A stretch of DNA of 64,000 nucleotides, taken from positions 209,424,965-209,488,964 of the forward strand of contig OX352774.1 of the NCBI GenBank assembly GCA_947095535.1. The letters are read 5' to 3'. The stretch comes from Poecilobothrus nobilitatus (Eukaryota > Arthropoda > Insecta > Diptera > Dolichopodidae). Both the position numbers and the translations under genes were made by a program. The notes below the pieces were generated by a model. That model worked only from the letters and a program-made list of their open reading frames with translations. It did not search any database and had not been told where the DNA came from. Shown in pieces: positions 36,296 to 48,628 of this stretch (position 1 is its first letter; each line of letters starts with the position of its first letter).

Positions 36296-37753
36296 AAATA
36301 TATATCCTTAATAGTGCGTCTGGTCTTTTAAGGATGAAAAGGATATTTGAAAACATCCTTCTCTTTTTCCGTTTTTTTTTTTATATAAACCGTTATATCT
36401 CTTAATCTGTTAAATATATCAACATGGTTTTTAAGATGGAAGGATAATAATCTTAAGATTATATTTTAATGTTTATCTAGTGGCAATAGGTGTTACTGTT
36501 TATTAGATATATAAATTCAAAGTTGAAAATTTTGAATACATACTTTACGCAAAAAATATGAAATAACTTTTGGAAATGAATATTCCAGTTCTAGATTGAT
36601 CTTCTGGAAATCCGGATTTAATTATATTGATATTTTATCAGGCTCTAGTTGTTTGTTCATCGTTCACGACAGAATTCGGTACAAATCTTGTTTCTACATG
36701 ATTACATGCAATTATGAAAACTAACCGAGATTTATCTCAATAATAATATACTTCACTTTGTCATTGAGAGTACTTTTGTTTTGAAGAAATACAATTTTAA
36801 AATTTTATATTGACTATTCATATTAAACTTAAATTTTATTCCCTACCACTCAAAGATAAAACCTATGAGAGAAATTTCAAAAACATAAAATTGAATTTGA
36901 AAAAAGATTGATCAAACAAGATCAACATAATATGAAATAGGGCTCGTATATACTTCTCTCTCTATATTAAATGTTCATACCTTTATAATGTATTTTCTTT
37001 TATTAGTACTATTTTCAAAATTCTCATAGCTAACATATGAAATCTATTGTTGTTTGAAACAATAATGAGTTTTCAACTATTGACTTTTAGCTTTTAATTT
37101 TTTTTTTCAAACAATTAAAATTGCATTGTTTTAAAAATTCATTAAATTTAACTTAAATTATTCTTCTCTTGTGTTTCTTCAACAATTGCAATTATTTACT
37201 TAAAAATTTTTCTATAGCTGAACAAAAATAACATTTTCAAATAATTTTTTTTTTTTATATTTTCTTTGTTCTGGTGGAAATCTTTAAAAAAAAAAGAAAA
37301 TGTAAACATTACCTTTAAGTTTTCTTAAATTTCCATTTTTCCTTTTTTGATTTCATTATATTTCATTTTAAACCAGGATATTCATTTTCTTTTGTTTTTC
37401 CTCCTTTCTTGTATTTTAAACTTAACATTATTTTCATTATGTTAACAATCGTAACGATAATAACAATAATAATAATAACAATCTTATTTTGAATTATAAA
37501 TTGTGTATAATTTTTTAAAATTATTAAGTTTTTCAACAACCTGAAAATTATTATCATTATTATTTGAATTATTGTTTTGTTAATTTTCATAACTATTTTC
37601 ATGTATCATATACAGATTAAATAAAGATTATATTATTTTCAAAAATAAAATAAATTAATTTTAAATTAAGAGTAAGAGTAGATAATTTATCTAATGTTTT
37701 AATAATTTGAACAATATATTTTAAAAATATTTTTAAGTAAAACAAAAAAAACT
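36296..37753. other. AT-rich DNA, nothing supported
   Basis: A minus-strand 79-codon frame at 37363-37602 is dominated by I, K and N and has no domain. Nothing else recognised. Confidence 0.45.
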
Positions 37754-37940
37754 GCTCACCTAGGGGTAGCCCAAAGTCGTAGTGCATTTAACAGTCTTTT
37801 TATTTGTATTTTTTTAAGTTGTAAAGTAAAGTTTTTAAAATAATTTAAGTATGAATTATTGTTTTTTTATTTTTATAAGTCTATTTGAACTAAAAAGGCT
37901 GTTAAATATACTAAAAGTTTTCGGTTACCCCTAGGTTAGC
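37754..37940. mobile_element. Small foldback MITE
   Basis: About 50 bp at the left (GCTCACCTAGGGGTAGCC, then GCATTTAACAGTCTTTTTA) is mirrored at the right (TAAAAAGGCTGTTAAATATA, then GGTTACCCCTAGGTTAGC) with about ten mismatches or gaps. The two arms take up more than half of the 187-bp element, so nearly all of it folds back. No coding sequence. A target duplication was not established. Confidence 0.65.
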
Positions 37941-38029
37941 GGCTTTTTCAATTACAATTCAAACACATGTTTAAAAACAACCATTACTCGTTACTGATTA
38001 AATTAATAATAGAGATTTAAATACAAGAT

Positions 38030-38780
38030 ATATGTAGTATTTTCTTCCAAAAAAAATAAAGTACCCCGTAGTGGGGCAGTAACTTAGGAATTTATATATA
38101 AGTAATAATTATATATAATTTATATGTAAGTTTAGGAATTTATATATAAATATACATCCTCATCTACCTTAGGGAAGTGATTTAACCCTTCACTGGTAGT
38201 GGCGACCGGTGGCGTTTTTGAAAAGTTCTAACATACTCCACCTAATTTTGAAGTTGAAAGAGTGTATTTTAAAATCCCTTGATTTTATCACAATTTTAAT
38301 TTAGAGCCCCAATAGTAGGGCTAGAACCCACTTAAGTTTCCAGCCTCAAATTATTTTAGCATCAACTATATCGCAAGAGTAACCTTTATACCAAATTTCA
38401 TTCAAATCGTATAACAATACTATATGCTCTAGAATATATCAAATAATATTCGTATTCGCCACTACAGCTACAAACTTCATAAACCAAATTTATTGTTTGT
38501 AGCTGCAGTGGCGTATACCAAATAAAGTATACCAAATATGATTCAAATCCGAGATGTTTCTTTTTTTTGTCTGACCACGTGATTTTTTAGAACAAATCAT
38601 ATTTTATTCGAACACTATCAGGGGGTTCCATTACAATTTCTGGCCTCATCGTTTTTTGAAGAGGTCTTATTTACAACACTAACCTCTATACCAAATTTCA
38701 TTCCAATCGGATAAGAATTACATCAGTTATGCTGATAACAAGTTTTTGCAAACGCGGACATTAAAAAATAAAATTTGTTT
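38030..38780. repeat. Probable old interspersed repeat with internal duplication
   Basis: 'ACCAAATTTCATTCAAATCG' (38391-38410) and 'ACCAAATTTCATTCCAATCG' (38691-38710) are near-identical, and 'ACCAAATATGATTCAAATCC' at about 38531 is related. The tract is richer in GC than its surroundings and includes 'GTGGCGACCGGTGGCG'. This looks like a degenerate repeat with internal motif copies; the family is not recognised. Confidence 0.4.
38457..38513. repeat. Palindrome with 19-bp arms
   Basis: CGCCACTACAGCTACAAAC (38457-38475) pairs with GTTTGTAGCTGCAGTGGCG (38495-38513) with one mismatch around a 19-nt loop. Confidence 0.75.
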
Positions 38781-41700
38781 TTTTTTTTGGATTCTACACC
38801 CTTAAAAACGTCCAGAAATGAATTTCAATCTATTTTTTTTTTCGAAAACCCATCACAACACTCATAGTACTTATAGTTCGAATAAAATATACTTAAAAAA
38901 TCTTGTTCAATTTCTGGGTATGCACAAGAGTTTGATGAACCTCATAGTTCTTTTAGACATGTTATCAGGGAAATGTTACGTTTATTCCCAAGACCAAATT
39001 TCAAAAAAAATCAAATTTCAAACCAAATTTCAAAAAAGCTTCATATAAAAAATTGTATTTAAAAGTATTCTATCAGTTTAAAATTTGAAAAAATAAAGCT
39101 TCAAATGATATGTCTTCAAATCAATTAACACTCGACCATTGTTATAACAAAATTAAATTGTTTCTTTATTCATGCTGGAATTAACGAATTTTTTCTCTAC
39201 AATTCGAATACTTGTTTCGAAAATTATATTGATTGTTTTAAATAGAATTGATAGATCAGTTTTCGACTTTAAAACATCCACTGGTCAGAAGCATAATAAA
39301 TAAGGAAAGATAATAATAAAAGAAGTGAAGAATTATAAAGTCTGCTATAAGACATACTTAATTGAATTTAACATTTAAAAAGCTTGCGTTTCTAATTTTC
39401 TATCTAATTTATATTTTTCACTTTAAAGCTCTTTCATTATATCGATTTAAGTTAAATTTTAACTTCACGCGGTCTGAAAGGGTTCCACTAAGGAGGACTT
39501 AAAAAGAACAATGAAAACTAACGTTCAAGGAACTAACAATGAAAATATGAACTAAAGTTGAAAAAAATTATACTTTTGTTTGTAAGAACTTTGAAATTTT
39601 CAACTATAATTCATATGAGCTAAAAACAAAAATATTAAAATTTCCCATTAAATCTCATGAAATAAAATAAAAAAATATGAAATAAACTAAAATCAAAAAT
39701 TTTTTCTAATTTAAGTTTATTGGTGTTTTTTTTTGACGTTATTACCTTCTACATTCGTTCACACAGCCATTGAAAAAATTAATCTATCAAAATTTTATTA
39801 AATTTATATTAAATATCATGTTTTCAAATAATATAATCTCAATATATATATTTATATCTATTGAAATTAATTTTAACATTACAACATTTTATATCACTTC
39901 TTTTATTCGTATTATAAAAAAAAAAAAATCCCATCCACATATCATACAATTTTTAATTTAATAAAAAGTAGTTATTGTCTTTTTATATCAATATTTTTTT
40001 TTTTTTTTTCAAAACTATATTTTTACCACATTTTCTAACAATAAATCATAATTTATGTCAACATTATAAAATATTATTGTTTGCTTTTTTTCATCTTTTA
40101 TACTCTAATTTACTAAGGATATTTTAATAAACTTTGATAAAGTATTTGTACTCATTTTATCCTTTAAAATCTGTCCCTTGATGATTACTTAAAATTTATG
40201 TTAAAAATATAGTTTTAACATTATTATAAAAGTTAAATACATACATATATATTATGTACATGATTTTAACTAGAAAAACAAAAATTAAAAACATAGATAA
40301 AATAATGAAAAAAAAAAATGTTTCACCCGAATATCACCAACATTTATACATCTATACTAATATCTATGAATACGTACATATATTTCTTAGAAAAACAACA
40401 TCATTTCTTTGTTCTTTTTTTTTATTATATTAAAAATTATTGACCTTTTTATTTTCTTTCCATTAAACATAACACACCCTACCTAAAAAAAAAATAAAAA
40501 TAAAAATTCACTACAACTTCTCGAATTTCGATTTTTCGCATAAAAAAAAAAATAAAATAAAACCGTTATTATCCTTTAACAAATCTCAGTTTCCCAAAAC
40601 TGAATATAATACTCTCTAATAGTGTTTTTTTTTTTTGCAAAAAAATATAAAATTTTTATATACAAAAATATATTTATATATACATATATCTATAGATATA
40701 GATATTATATATGTTTATAAGCGAACGTGTATAAGTAATTGATGCGTTCATAAATCTTTATTTTGATATTTTTGTTATTTTTTTCTATTTTTTTTTTTTT
40801 TTTGTTTTTTTTGAATGTGTCACAACCTTTCATAATTTTTCTATTTATGTAACTTAGTGTGTGCTAAGGCAGACATAGTTTGTGTCTTTACACACATACC
40901 TCTACCACTTTTTCTCTAATTTGTTTTTTTTTTTTCAACACCACAATATAAATTCACCACATTTTCTGACATTTTCTCACATTTTCTCATATTTTTCTCT
41001 ATTAAAACTTATTTTTATTTTATTTTTGAAAAATATAAAAAATATTTATTGATCTTATATATTTATAGTTTTTATTATTATTTGTTTTTTTTATTATTAT
41101 TAGATAATATTACCGAAGAAATACACAATCTTGTTTTTTTCTTTTACGAACAATTTGACATATTTAATATGTGGTGACCATTTTGATTTAATTTTATGGG
41201 TCATCATGTAAATGTATTAGTATATAAAGAGTTATTTAACTCTTAATTGTTTCAATCAATAGTTAGAAATTCAAAACCTAATATTTCGTACATGAACTAT
41301 TTAGTTTAGAATAAATAAAATTTAATACATTTTCAATATCGTTGTTAAATGCAGTAAATATACTAGCTTCTAAAATAACTGTTAAATAAGGTTACAATAG
41401 TTTAGAAGAATGAAAAACAAGATTGACTTTTAAGGGTTTTTTTTTTCTCTATCCCAAAGTGTTGCAATTGTGCATATTAAGATTCATTTTCTTATTGCAA
41501 ATTCACTTTTTGATTTGAAATTTTTATATTTCTGAATTCGGTATCATTACAATTTATATGTGCTGTTACATTTAAAGTAGCAATTTTTATACGATAATCA
41601 CGATCAGCTTAAAGCATTAATTTAGCCTTAACACTTTATTATAGTATTGTATAATTATTAGAAATAATCTATGTATTAATTTAATAACAACACGTTTAAG

Positions 41701-42075
41701 TATCTATATAGTATAAATTTATAACACTATAACAGTATACATGATAATTGAATATAAATGTCTTAAATTTTGCATAAAATTGGTATTAAAGTAATAAAGA
41801 CATTTATGTCAAACATCACAGTTATTTAAGCAAAAAGAAATCACACTGTTTAACAATAATATTTAAAATTTATTATTTTAATTAACAACAAAAAATATTT
41901 TTACTTCAGTAATTTTATATTCTACTGTATTTGCTATTTCTATAGAACGGACACTTCATATTCTTTTAGGCGTCCTTTATTTGCAAAGTTTAAATGTTTT
42001 CTATATAAATTTATGATACTTTTTATAGTTTTATATATATTTTACATACATACACATAGAAATATATGAATATTT
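38781..42075. other. AT-rich DNA, nothing supported
   Basis: Plus-strand frames at 38818-39048 and 39770-39961 have no domains. Many long A and T tracts. 'ACATTTTCTGAC / ACATTTTCTCAC / ACATTTTCTCAT' near 40959-40990 is a short local repeat. Confidence 0.45.
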
Positions 42076-42678
42076 TGGGAGCGTCTCGAAATTTCAAATC
42101 ACAAAATACCAAAGTTACAAAATCTCAAAATTATTAAATCTCAAATCACATAATCCCAACTTTCAAAATCCCAAAATTACAAAATCCCAAACAAAAAATC
42201 CCAAAATTAGAAATTTTCAATGTAAGAGTTAGAATATTCGCTTCTCCGAAAATATTTATAAATATATGTATATATGCGAGATTCTGAATTAGAAACTTTT
42301 TTATTAGTATCTATAGAGATTAGGCTTATTTTGCTTTACAATTATAATATTTATTTATTTCTATTTATTTCTTCATTTATTTAGCAAAATATGTACATTT
42401 AAAGAGGAAAATTGGCTAGAAAAAAAATCTCATATGGGAATTTAACTAAAAATTGGTCTTAAATTATTATAATATAGTAACTATAATTAATTTTAATTTT
42501 TTTAATTTTTTTTTTTTTTGGAATTGTGTAAATGGAATTATGGAAATGAAAGTTTTTTTTAGGAATTTCGTACCGAACCACTTCAATGCGCGAATATAAG
42601 ATTTCGAAATGTTCGAGATTTGGAATTTTTTGATTAGGATTTTGAGAAATAAGATTTCGTACGCAACCCAAATATTTT
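42069..42678. mobile_element. MITE with 7-8-bp target duplication
   Basis: The left end TGGGAGCGTCTCGAAATTTC (from 42076) and the right end, read in reverse TGGGTTGCGTACGAAATCTT (ending at 42670), form imperfect terminal inverted repeats. AATATTT(T) lies directly outside both ends (42069-42076 and 42671-42678). A 7-8-bp duplication suggests an hAT- or P-like integrase, but short imperfect ends make this tentative. The interior has degenerate repeats of an 'AAATCCCAAAATTA' motif on the left and the opposite polarity (GGAATTTTTTGATTAGGATT) on the right, so the whole tends to fold back. A 70-codon minus-strand frame here is a by-product. Confidence 0.6.
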
Positions 42679-45600
42679 AATCCTATACGTATAGCTATTG
42701 TATATTATATAAAGTCATATGGGTGTATTTTTGATTAATTCCAGTAGGAAGTCACTTCAAAACATTTTTATTTTGCCTGATTAATCTTTTGAATATCTAA
42801 ATGTAGACAGATATCATTAATATTTTTCAATGTTTCCTCATATACACATACATATATATTTACATATATTATAATATTATATGTACATTATATTTTTAAA
42901 AAGCAGAGCAAGAAAGTAAATAAATAAAACAAAAAGAAAACATAAAAATCTTTTGTTTTTGTCCCAATTTTATGATTGTAACGATATTGGTAAAAGAAAA
43001 AGAAGAAAATTTAACTTAATATTCATATACATATTTATATATTCCTATTTTATTTAATAGTAAATATTGTAACATATATATTATAATAAAAGGAAGAAAA
43101 ATATCGGAAGGATATTGATTATATGTATTTAACCGTTTTGACTTTAAACAAATAACAAAAAAAAAATCTATAAAAAAAAAACAATTTCTGATCCTTTTAT
43201 CAGGATTCCATCTTATATTTATAACATGTAATAAAAGTGATAAGCATAAAAAAAAATACCATTATTATTGTTATTTAAGAAGTTTGAAAAGTTAAAGTTT
43301 TGGCGTTTACAATTTTATGTATTTTAAACAAAAAACTTACTAAAAGTAATTTAATATTTTTTTTTTTTTTTTTTTTTACAAACACATGACTATAACGAAT
43401 TTTAATATTCAGTTATTTTTAATATTATTCAGCAATTTTTAAATATTAAAAATTGACTATACTTTCATTAAAAAAAAAAACACAGTGAACTTTTACACAC
43501 TTTAAATAAAATTACGTATTCTGAAAAAAAAATCTAAGCAATTTAAGATTTTTTAATGTGATTGGATTCTAATTAAATTAAAAGAAAAATAACTGTTTCA
43601 ATTGAAGCAGAAGTTAAATTATTTTTTTGAAGTATCATCCAAACTAACATTCTAAAATACTTTTACAACCTTAAACTCTAATCGTTATAATCATTATTAA
43701 TCAAAATTAAGACTCATTAAAAAGTTACCATATTTTGCTAAACATTATCCTTAATCTAATCATTAAAAACTAAAATTTAATATTCTTATTTGCAAAACTA
43801 AATTTTCAAATAAATCCCAAAAAAACTATACGATATATTTACAGATCCATGAAAAGTCCTTTAATAAACCTATAAACTATGTAATTCAGGAAATGAAAGT
43901 TTGAAGACACTTTACTAAATTTTTTTTATGTTGCTTCTAATTTAACGATTGATCTTCGAACATTTTATTTTTCTAAACAAGATCATATAATATTATTTGG
44001 GTCTGCAAAATAGCCTCATACAAAAAACAAAAAAAAAATAAAACAACCCCTCCAAAAAAAAACAATAATAACACTCTGAAAATCTATTCGGGAAATAATA
44101 TCTCACATTTTTGGGGAGATCCTAAAGTTTGGGAATTATTTCTTTACTTAACGAATTTAATTCATTTTAAATTTAATGCTTTATTTCATATAATATAATC
44201 TCACAAAACAAAATAATGGGTTTATATTAAATATAACATAACTTATTTAAACTAAAAACACATATCATGTCAATAATCAAAATTGGTTTTCATAATTTTA
44301 TAAAGAGTTTTAATAAAAAGTAAATAAAAATTAAAAAAAGTTCAAAATAATCACAATTAATCACAAATCACAAATTAAAATAATAGTTTTATAAAATCTG
44401 AATTTGTCTTAGAAAAAAAAAAAAACACAAAAACAAAACAAAAATTACTCAATTATGTTTTTTTCAACCTAATCAATTATTATAAATTGCTTAATATTCT
44501 GACAATTCAAATTATGATAGATTAACATCCTTTTTATTTTTAACTTTTTAACAGAATTTAGTTATCTTTCAACTTTATTAAATTCTTAATAAAAATTTCA
44601 ACTTTATTAAATTCTATAAAGGTTTTTTTTTTTTTTTTAATTTCAATGCAATTTTTTCTATTTCATTTAACTTATTAAATATAAATAACATAAAATTTAT
44701 CTTCCATGTCATTTCTTTAAGTGAATAAAAATGAAAAAAAAAAAAAAAATTGAGTCTATTAAAATTGATTTCCTTTTCATTCATTATAAAATGTCTTCTC
44801 TCAATTCTTTAAAACTTTCTTTTTAACTTTGATTTTTTTATTTTTCATTTGTTTTTTGATTTTTTCCTGTTTTTTTTTTTTTTTTGTATAAAAGAATCGC
44901 ATATTTTAAATTATTTCAATTAAAATAATTTAAAAATTAAAATCCAAAAGAATAAAATAAAGGATAATAAATCCTTTTTTATATAACTGCAACTTATTCC
45001 TTTCTTTTTAATTTAGAATTAACTATATATGTATATTATATAAGGATTATAGGAAATCATATTCAATTTACTAAAAAACAAAAAAAAATCACAAATGTCT
45101 CCTCCAACCGCTACAAAATCACAGAACTATTAAATAAAAAAACAATAGAAAGCTATTATTAAGTCTATCAATCTCAAACTTTCAGTTTTTTGTCTAGAAT
45201 AACAATAAATTCACTTCTATCAAATCATATTCCATTTTAATTTTTTTTTTTTTTTGTTTCCATCCTTTTGTAATATGAAAAGACAAAAAACTAGAATACA
45301 AAAAAGGACATTTTCTAGAATAATGAAAGATTGAAAAGATTTCATCTCTATTATATTTAAAGTACAAAATAATAATACAAAAAAAAAAAAAAAAGGATTT
45401 TGTTTTATGATTGATTAATGGAGTATAAAATGAGTATTTTGTTCTAAAAAATTACTGATCTATGAATTGTATATCGTATTGATATTGTAAAATTATCTAA
45501 ATTTATCTATCTAGAATATCTAGTAGACAAATAATGAGTAGATACCCAAGTAAAAGAAACACCATAGAACAAAAACAAAATAACTTTAAAAAACATTTTT

Positions 45601-46189
45601 TTTTTTTGTTATTTAGTTTAAAATTTTGTAAAACTTAACTTTTTTCTATTGATTTCAATATTCTCTAAAATTTAACAATTGAACCTTGAATAGAAAATAT
45701 ATATTGATATGATCTTTGAGTAGCAAAAAAAAAAAAACAAGGAGAAAAAAAAAATTTGATTATTTTAAATCAAAAAGACAAATTTTTAAATAAAGTGATT
45801 TATTTTTAATTTAAGAAAAAAGAGAAAACGATAAAAAATTCATCAAAAATTTTATCTTTTATTATTATATAATCAAAGGTAGTACTGAAGATATATATTT
45901 TATCATTTTTCATTGTCAGTACCCTTAAAAAGAAACAAAAAAAAAAAAATCTTTTAACTTGGTATCCTATTTATGATAAATTATGACATTAATATAAATA
46001 ATTACATAAATGGTGAATATTTATAATAAAACAATGATAAATACTCGTAGATATATTTTTTTATTTTTTGTTTTTTTTTTTTAAACACATTATGTTTTAT
46101 TGGAATCCTAAACTTCTTCTTAATACATTGTAAAAAATTTGACATTTGCTTAAAGAGCGTTTGCTCCATTACACTTTTTAAAAATGAAA
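42679..46189. other. AT-rich DNA, nothing supported
   Basis: Extremely rich in poly-A and poly-T tracts of more than 12 bases. No frame, repeat pair or RNA-like structure recognised. Confidence 0.5.
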
Positions 46190-46760
46190 TCTAATTATTG
46201 CTTGTTTCCGTTTGCGAATGCTTCCGTTTTTTTACAAAATTTCTACACCGTTTGAGATGACGCAATACTTTAACCATAGATTGGTCTCATTAAAAAATTA
46301 TTTTTATAAAATAACTGTTTTATTTATTCCCATACGATACAAATCTATAGTTCCTCAAAGTGTGAAAAATGTTTATATATTTAAATAGAACTCTGTTAGT
46401 CAGAACTTTGAAATTTCGAGAGATAGAAAACTTAAAGAATGGAAATAACCAATTCCAGAAGGAAGAAAAGAATTTTTTGTATCTTTCAATGTTTAATTGC
46501 TATCAAATTGGTCAAAAATTGTAAATTATAGCAGACAGCTGCTGTGTAAATTTAGTTAAAATATGTTAAAGCATTTCTTAATTATGTTCCTAAACTGGAA
46601 AAACTGGAAGAAAGTGCCTCTTGATTTTTTAGCATTTTTTTTCTACGTTTTTTATTGTTTTCAATACTTTTTTGAAAATGCTCACAATTAAAAGTCTTGA
46701 TTTTACATATTTAGCTTACGTTAACATTTTGGCTTGTTTAAATAACATTCTGAAAAAGAT
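46190..46760 (+). mobile_element. DINE-like interspersed repeat, copy E (partial)
   Basis: CTTCCGTTTTTTTACAAAAT followed by TTCTACACCGTTTGAGATGA, then ACCATAGATTGGTCTCATTA, corresponds to the middle of copies C and G. Later parts are strongly diverged and the right limit is approximate. Confidence 0.5.
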
Positions 46761-48188
46761 TAATTTTCATTTGATCTGTACAATATCCAGATACACATTA
46801 TAAAAAAAATTACGGGAACAAATATTGTTATTTCCCATTTTTGGTATATTTTTCAGCAATGGTAAACTATTTTATATTTATGAAGTGGGTTGGGATATGA
46901 TATGTGATACATAACATTATTGCGTTCATATTCTGAATAGGTGTTCATTCAAATCATCAAAGTAAATACAAACATATGAAATTCAATTCTTTATAAGGCA
47001 TTTCCTTAAGTACATATATTTATTTCCGTTAAGAAAATTATAATTTAATAAATTTATTTTTAAAACTTTATAGAGGAAAGTTTAATTCAATTTTCAAATA
47101 TATTATATGTGATTTATATAATTAGGAGGATATATAACGCTTAAATATAGGCTTTAAGAATATTAATAATACTAACATTTTCTATGTTAAAAATTATTTA
47201 TTTTATGTAAACTTTTTAATTTAATTAAATCTTTCATTCAGATTTAATGTAAAATGTAACTTAACTAACGGGATAAATAAATAATTTTGAACTTTATAAT
47301 ACGAAGTAAATTCGACTTTACATAATATATGTATATATCGATTTTTATAATTTGGTAAGATTTTATGTAATCTATATACATATATTCTATTTTTTTTTTT
47401 TTTACCTTTGTATATTATTTTAATCGATCAGAAAATGTTCGCAATGGTAGACATTAGCGGACCAAGTAGTCATTGTATAGAAGCCACAATTTTAATACTT
47501 TAAATATTTGAATATTAAAAAATAACATTTTATTTTCGATTTAAATTCCAATGAAATTTAACATGTACCAAAGATTTAATTATTTAGTTAATAGTTTAAC
47601 AATAATTGACAATTTTGTAATTCATAAAACAAAAATAAAATCACTTCATTAAAATGAAAATTCAAAATTGCCAAATTAATGATAATTTAAAAAAAAAAGA
47701 TGGTCAACCATATTGATAGCTAATTATAAATAAATGCAATTTAAATAAAACGCAAATAATGATAATTTTTATTTTTTACTGTTTTAATATTTGCGGTTTT
47801 CATTTATTTTATATAGTTTTTATTAATTTAATAACATTTATTTTTCAATTTTACTGAAAATTTCGTTTTTTTTTTTCATTTTCTTTTTTGCTGCAAATCA
47901 AGTCGATGGGTTGACATAATATAAATTTAAAAAATTTTATTGTTTCATTGTGCTAATGACTCAGGGAAAGATACTATTTTTAAAACAAAAGTTTGAAATT
48001 CTTCATCGACAGTTCGCTGTATAGTTTTGGGTAATATGTATAATTCTTTGGTAAATTTTTTCAATGTACTACTCTCACATAATTCCAGCTGTCTTTCTGT
48101 ATCATCGCTCAGAACAGAGAGACTATGTAAACTATTTTTTGACCATGGTTACCAAAATATCGAGTCGAATGGAGAAATCTGACTTTGA
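46761..48188. other. AT-rich DNA with one weak exon-like block
   Basis: At 47434-47503 a long T-rich tract ending in TCGATCAG is followed by a plus-strand frame KMFAMVDISGPSSHCIEATI and a stop. Composition is more protein-like than usual here, but no partner exon or homology can be named. The rest shows nothing. An 82-codon plus-strand frame at 48064-48312 crosses the following palindrome. Confidence 0.3.
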
Positions 48189-48262
48189 ACTCAAATTAAA
48201 CTTTTTCAAACAAAACTTCGATTTCGACAAGTATAGATTTTGTTTGAAAAAGACAAATTTGA
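48189..48262. repeat. Inverted repeat next to the CT microsatellite
   Basis: CTCAAATT-AAACTTTTTCAAACAAAA on the left pairs with TTTTGTTTGAAAAAGACAAATTTGAG on the right, with a loop of about 20 nt and two or three mismatches. Pairing continues weakly outside the arms. The right side resembles part of the inverted repeat at 226-315. Confidence 0.65.
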
Positions 48263-48344
48263 GTTTAAACTCTGTATTATGCATTCGGCCCAATATCTCA
48301 AACCAAAAATAAAGTTAGAAGAAGATTATAAAACTTTTGATTGT

Positions 48345-48628
48345 TACTCTATCTCTCTCTCTGCCCTTCTCTCTCTCCCCTTCTCTCTCTCTCCTTCTCT
48401 CTCTCTCTCCTTCTCTCTCTCTCCTTCTCTCTCTCTCTCCTTCTCTCTCTCTCTCTCCTTCTCTCTCTCTCTCTCCTTCTCTCTCTCTCTCTCCTTCTCT
48501 CTCTCTCTCTTTCTCTCTCTCCTTCTCTCTCTCTCCTTCTCTCTTCTTCTCTCTCTCCCTCTCTCTTCTTCTCTCTCTCTCCCTCTATCTTCTTCTCTCT
48601 TTTTTTTCCTTTTTTCTCTCCCTCTCTT
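48345..48628. repeat. Long CT-rich microsatellite
   Basis: About 280 bp of (CT)n broken by regular CC-TT interruptions (units like CTCTCTCTCTCCTT). Plus strand is pure pyrimidine for most of it. Three overlapping frames of 96-136 codons made of L, S, F and P are translations of this repeat and are not genes. A homopyrimidine tract like this can form triplex DNA (established knowledge). Confidence 0.95.
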
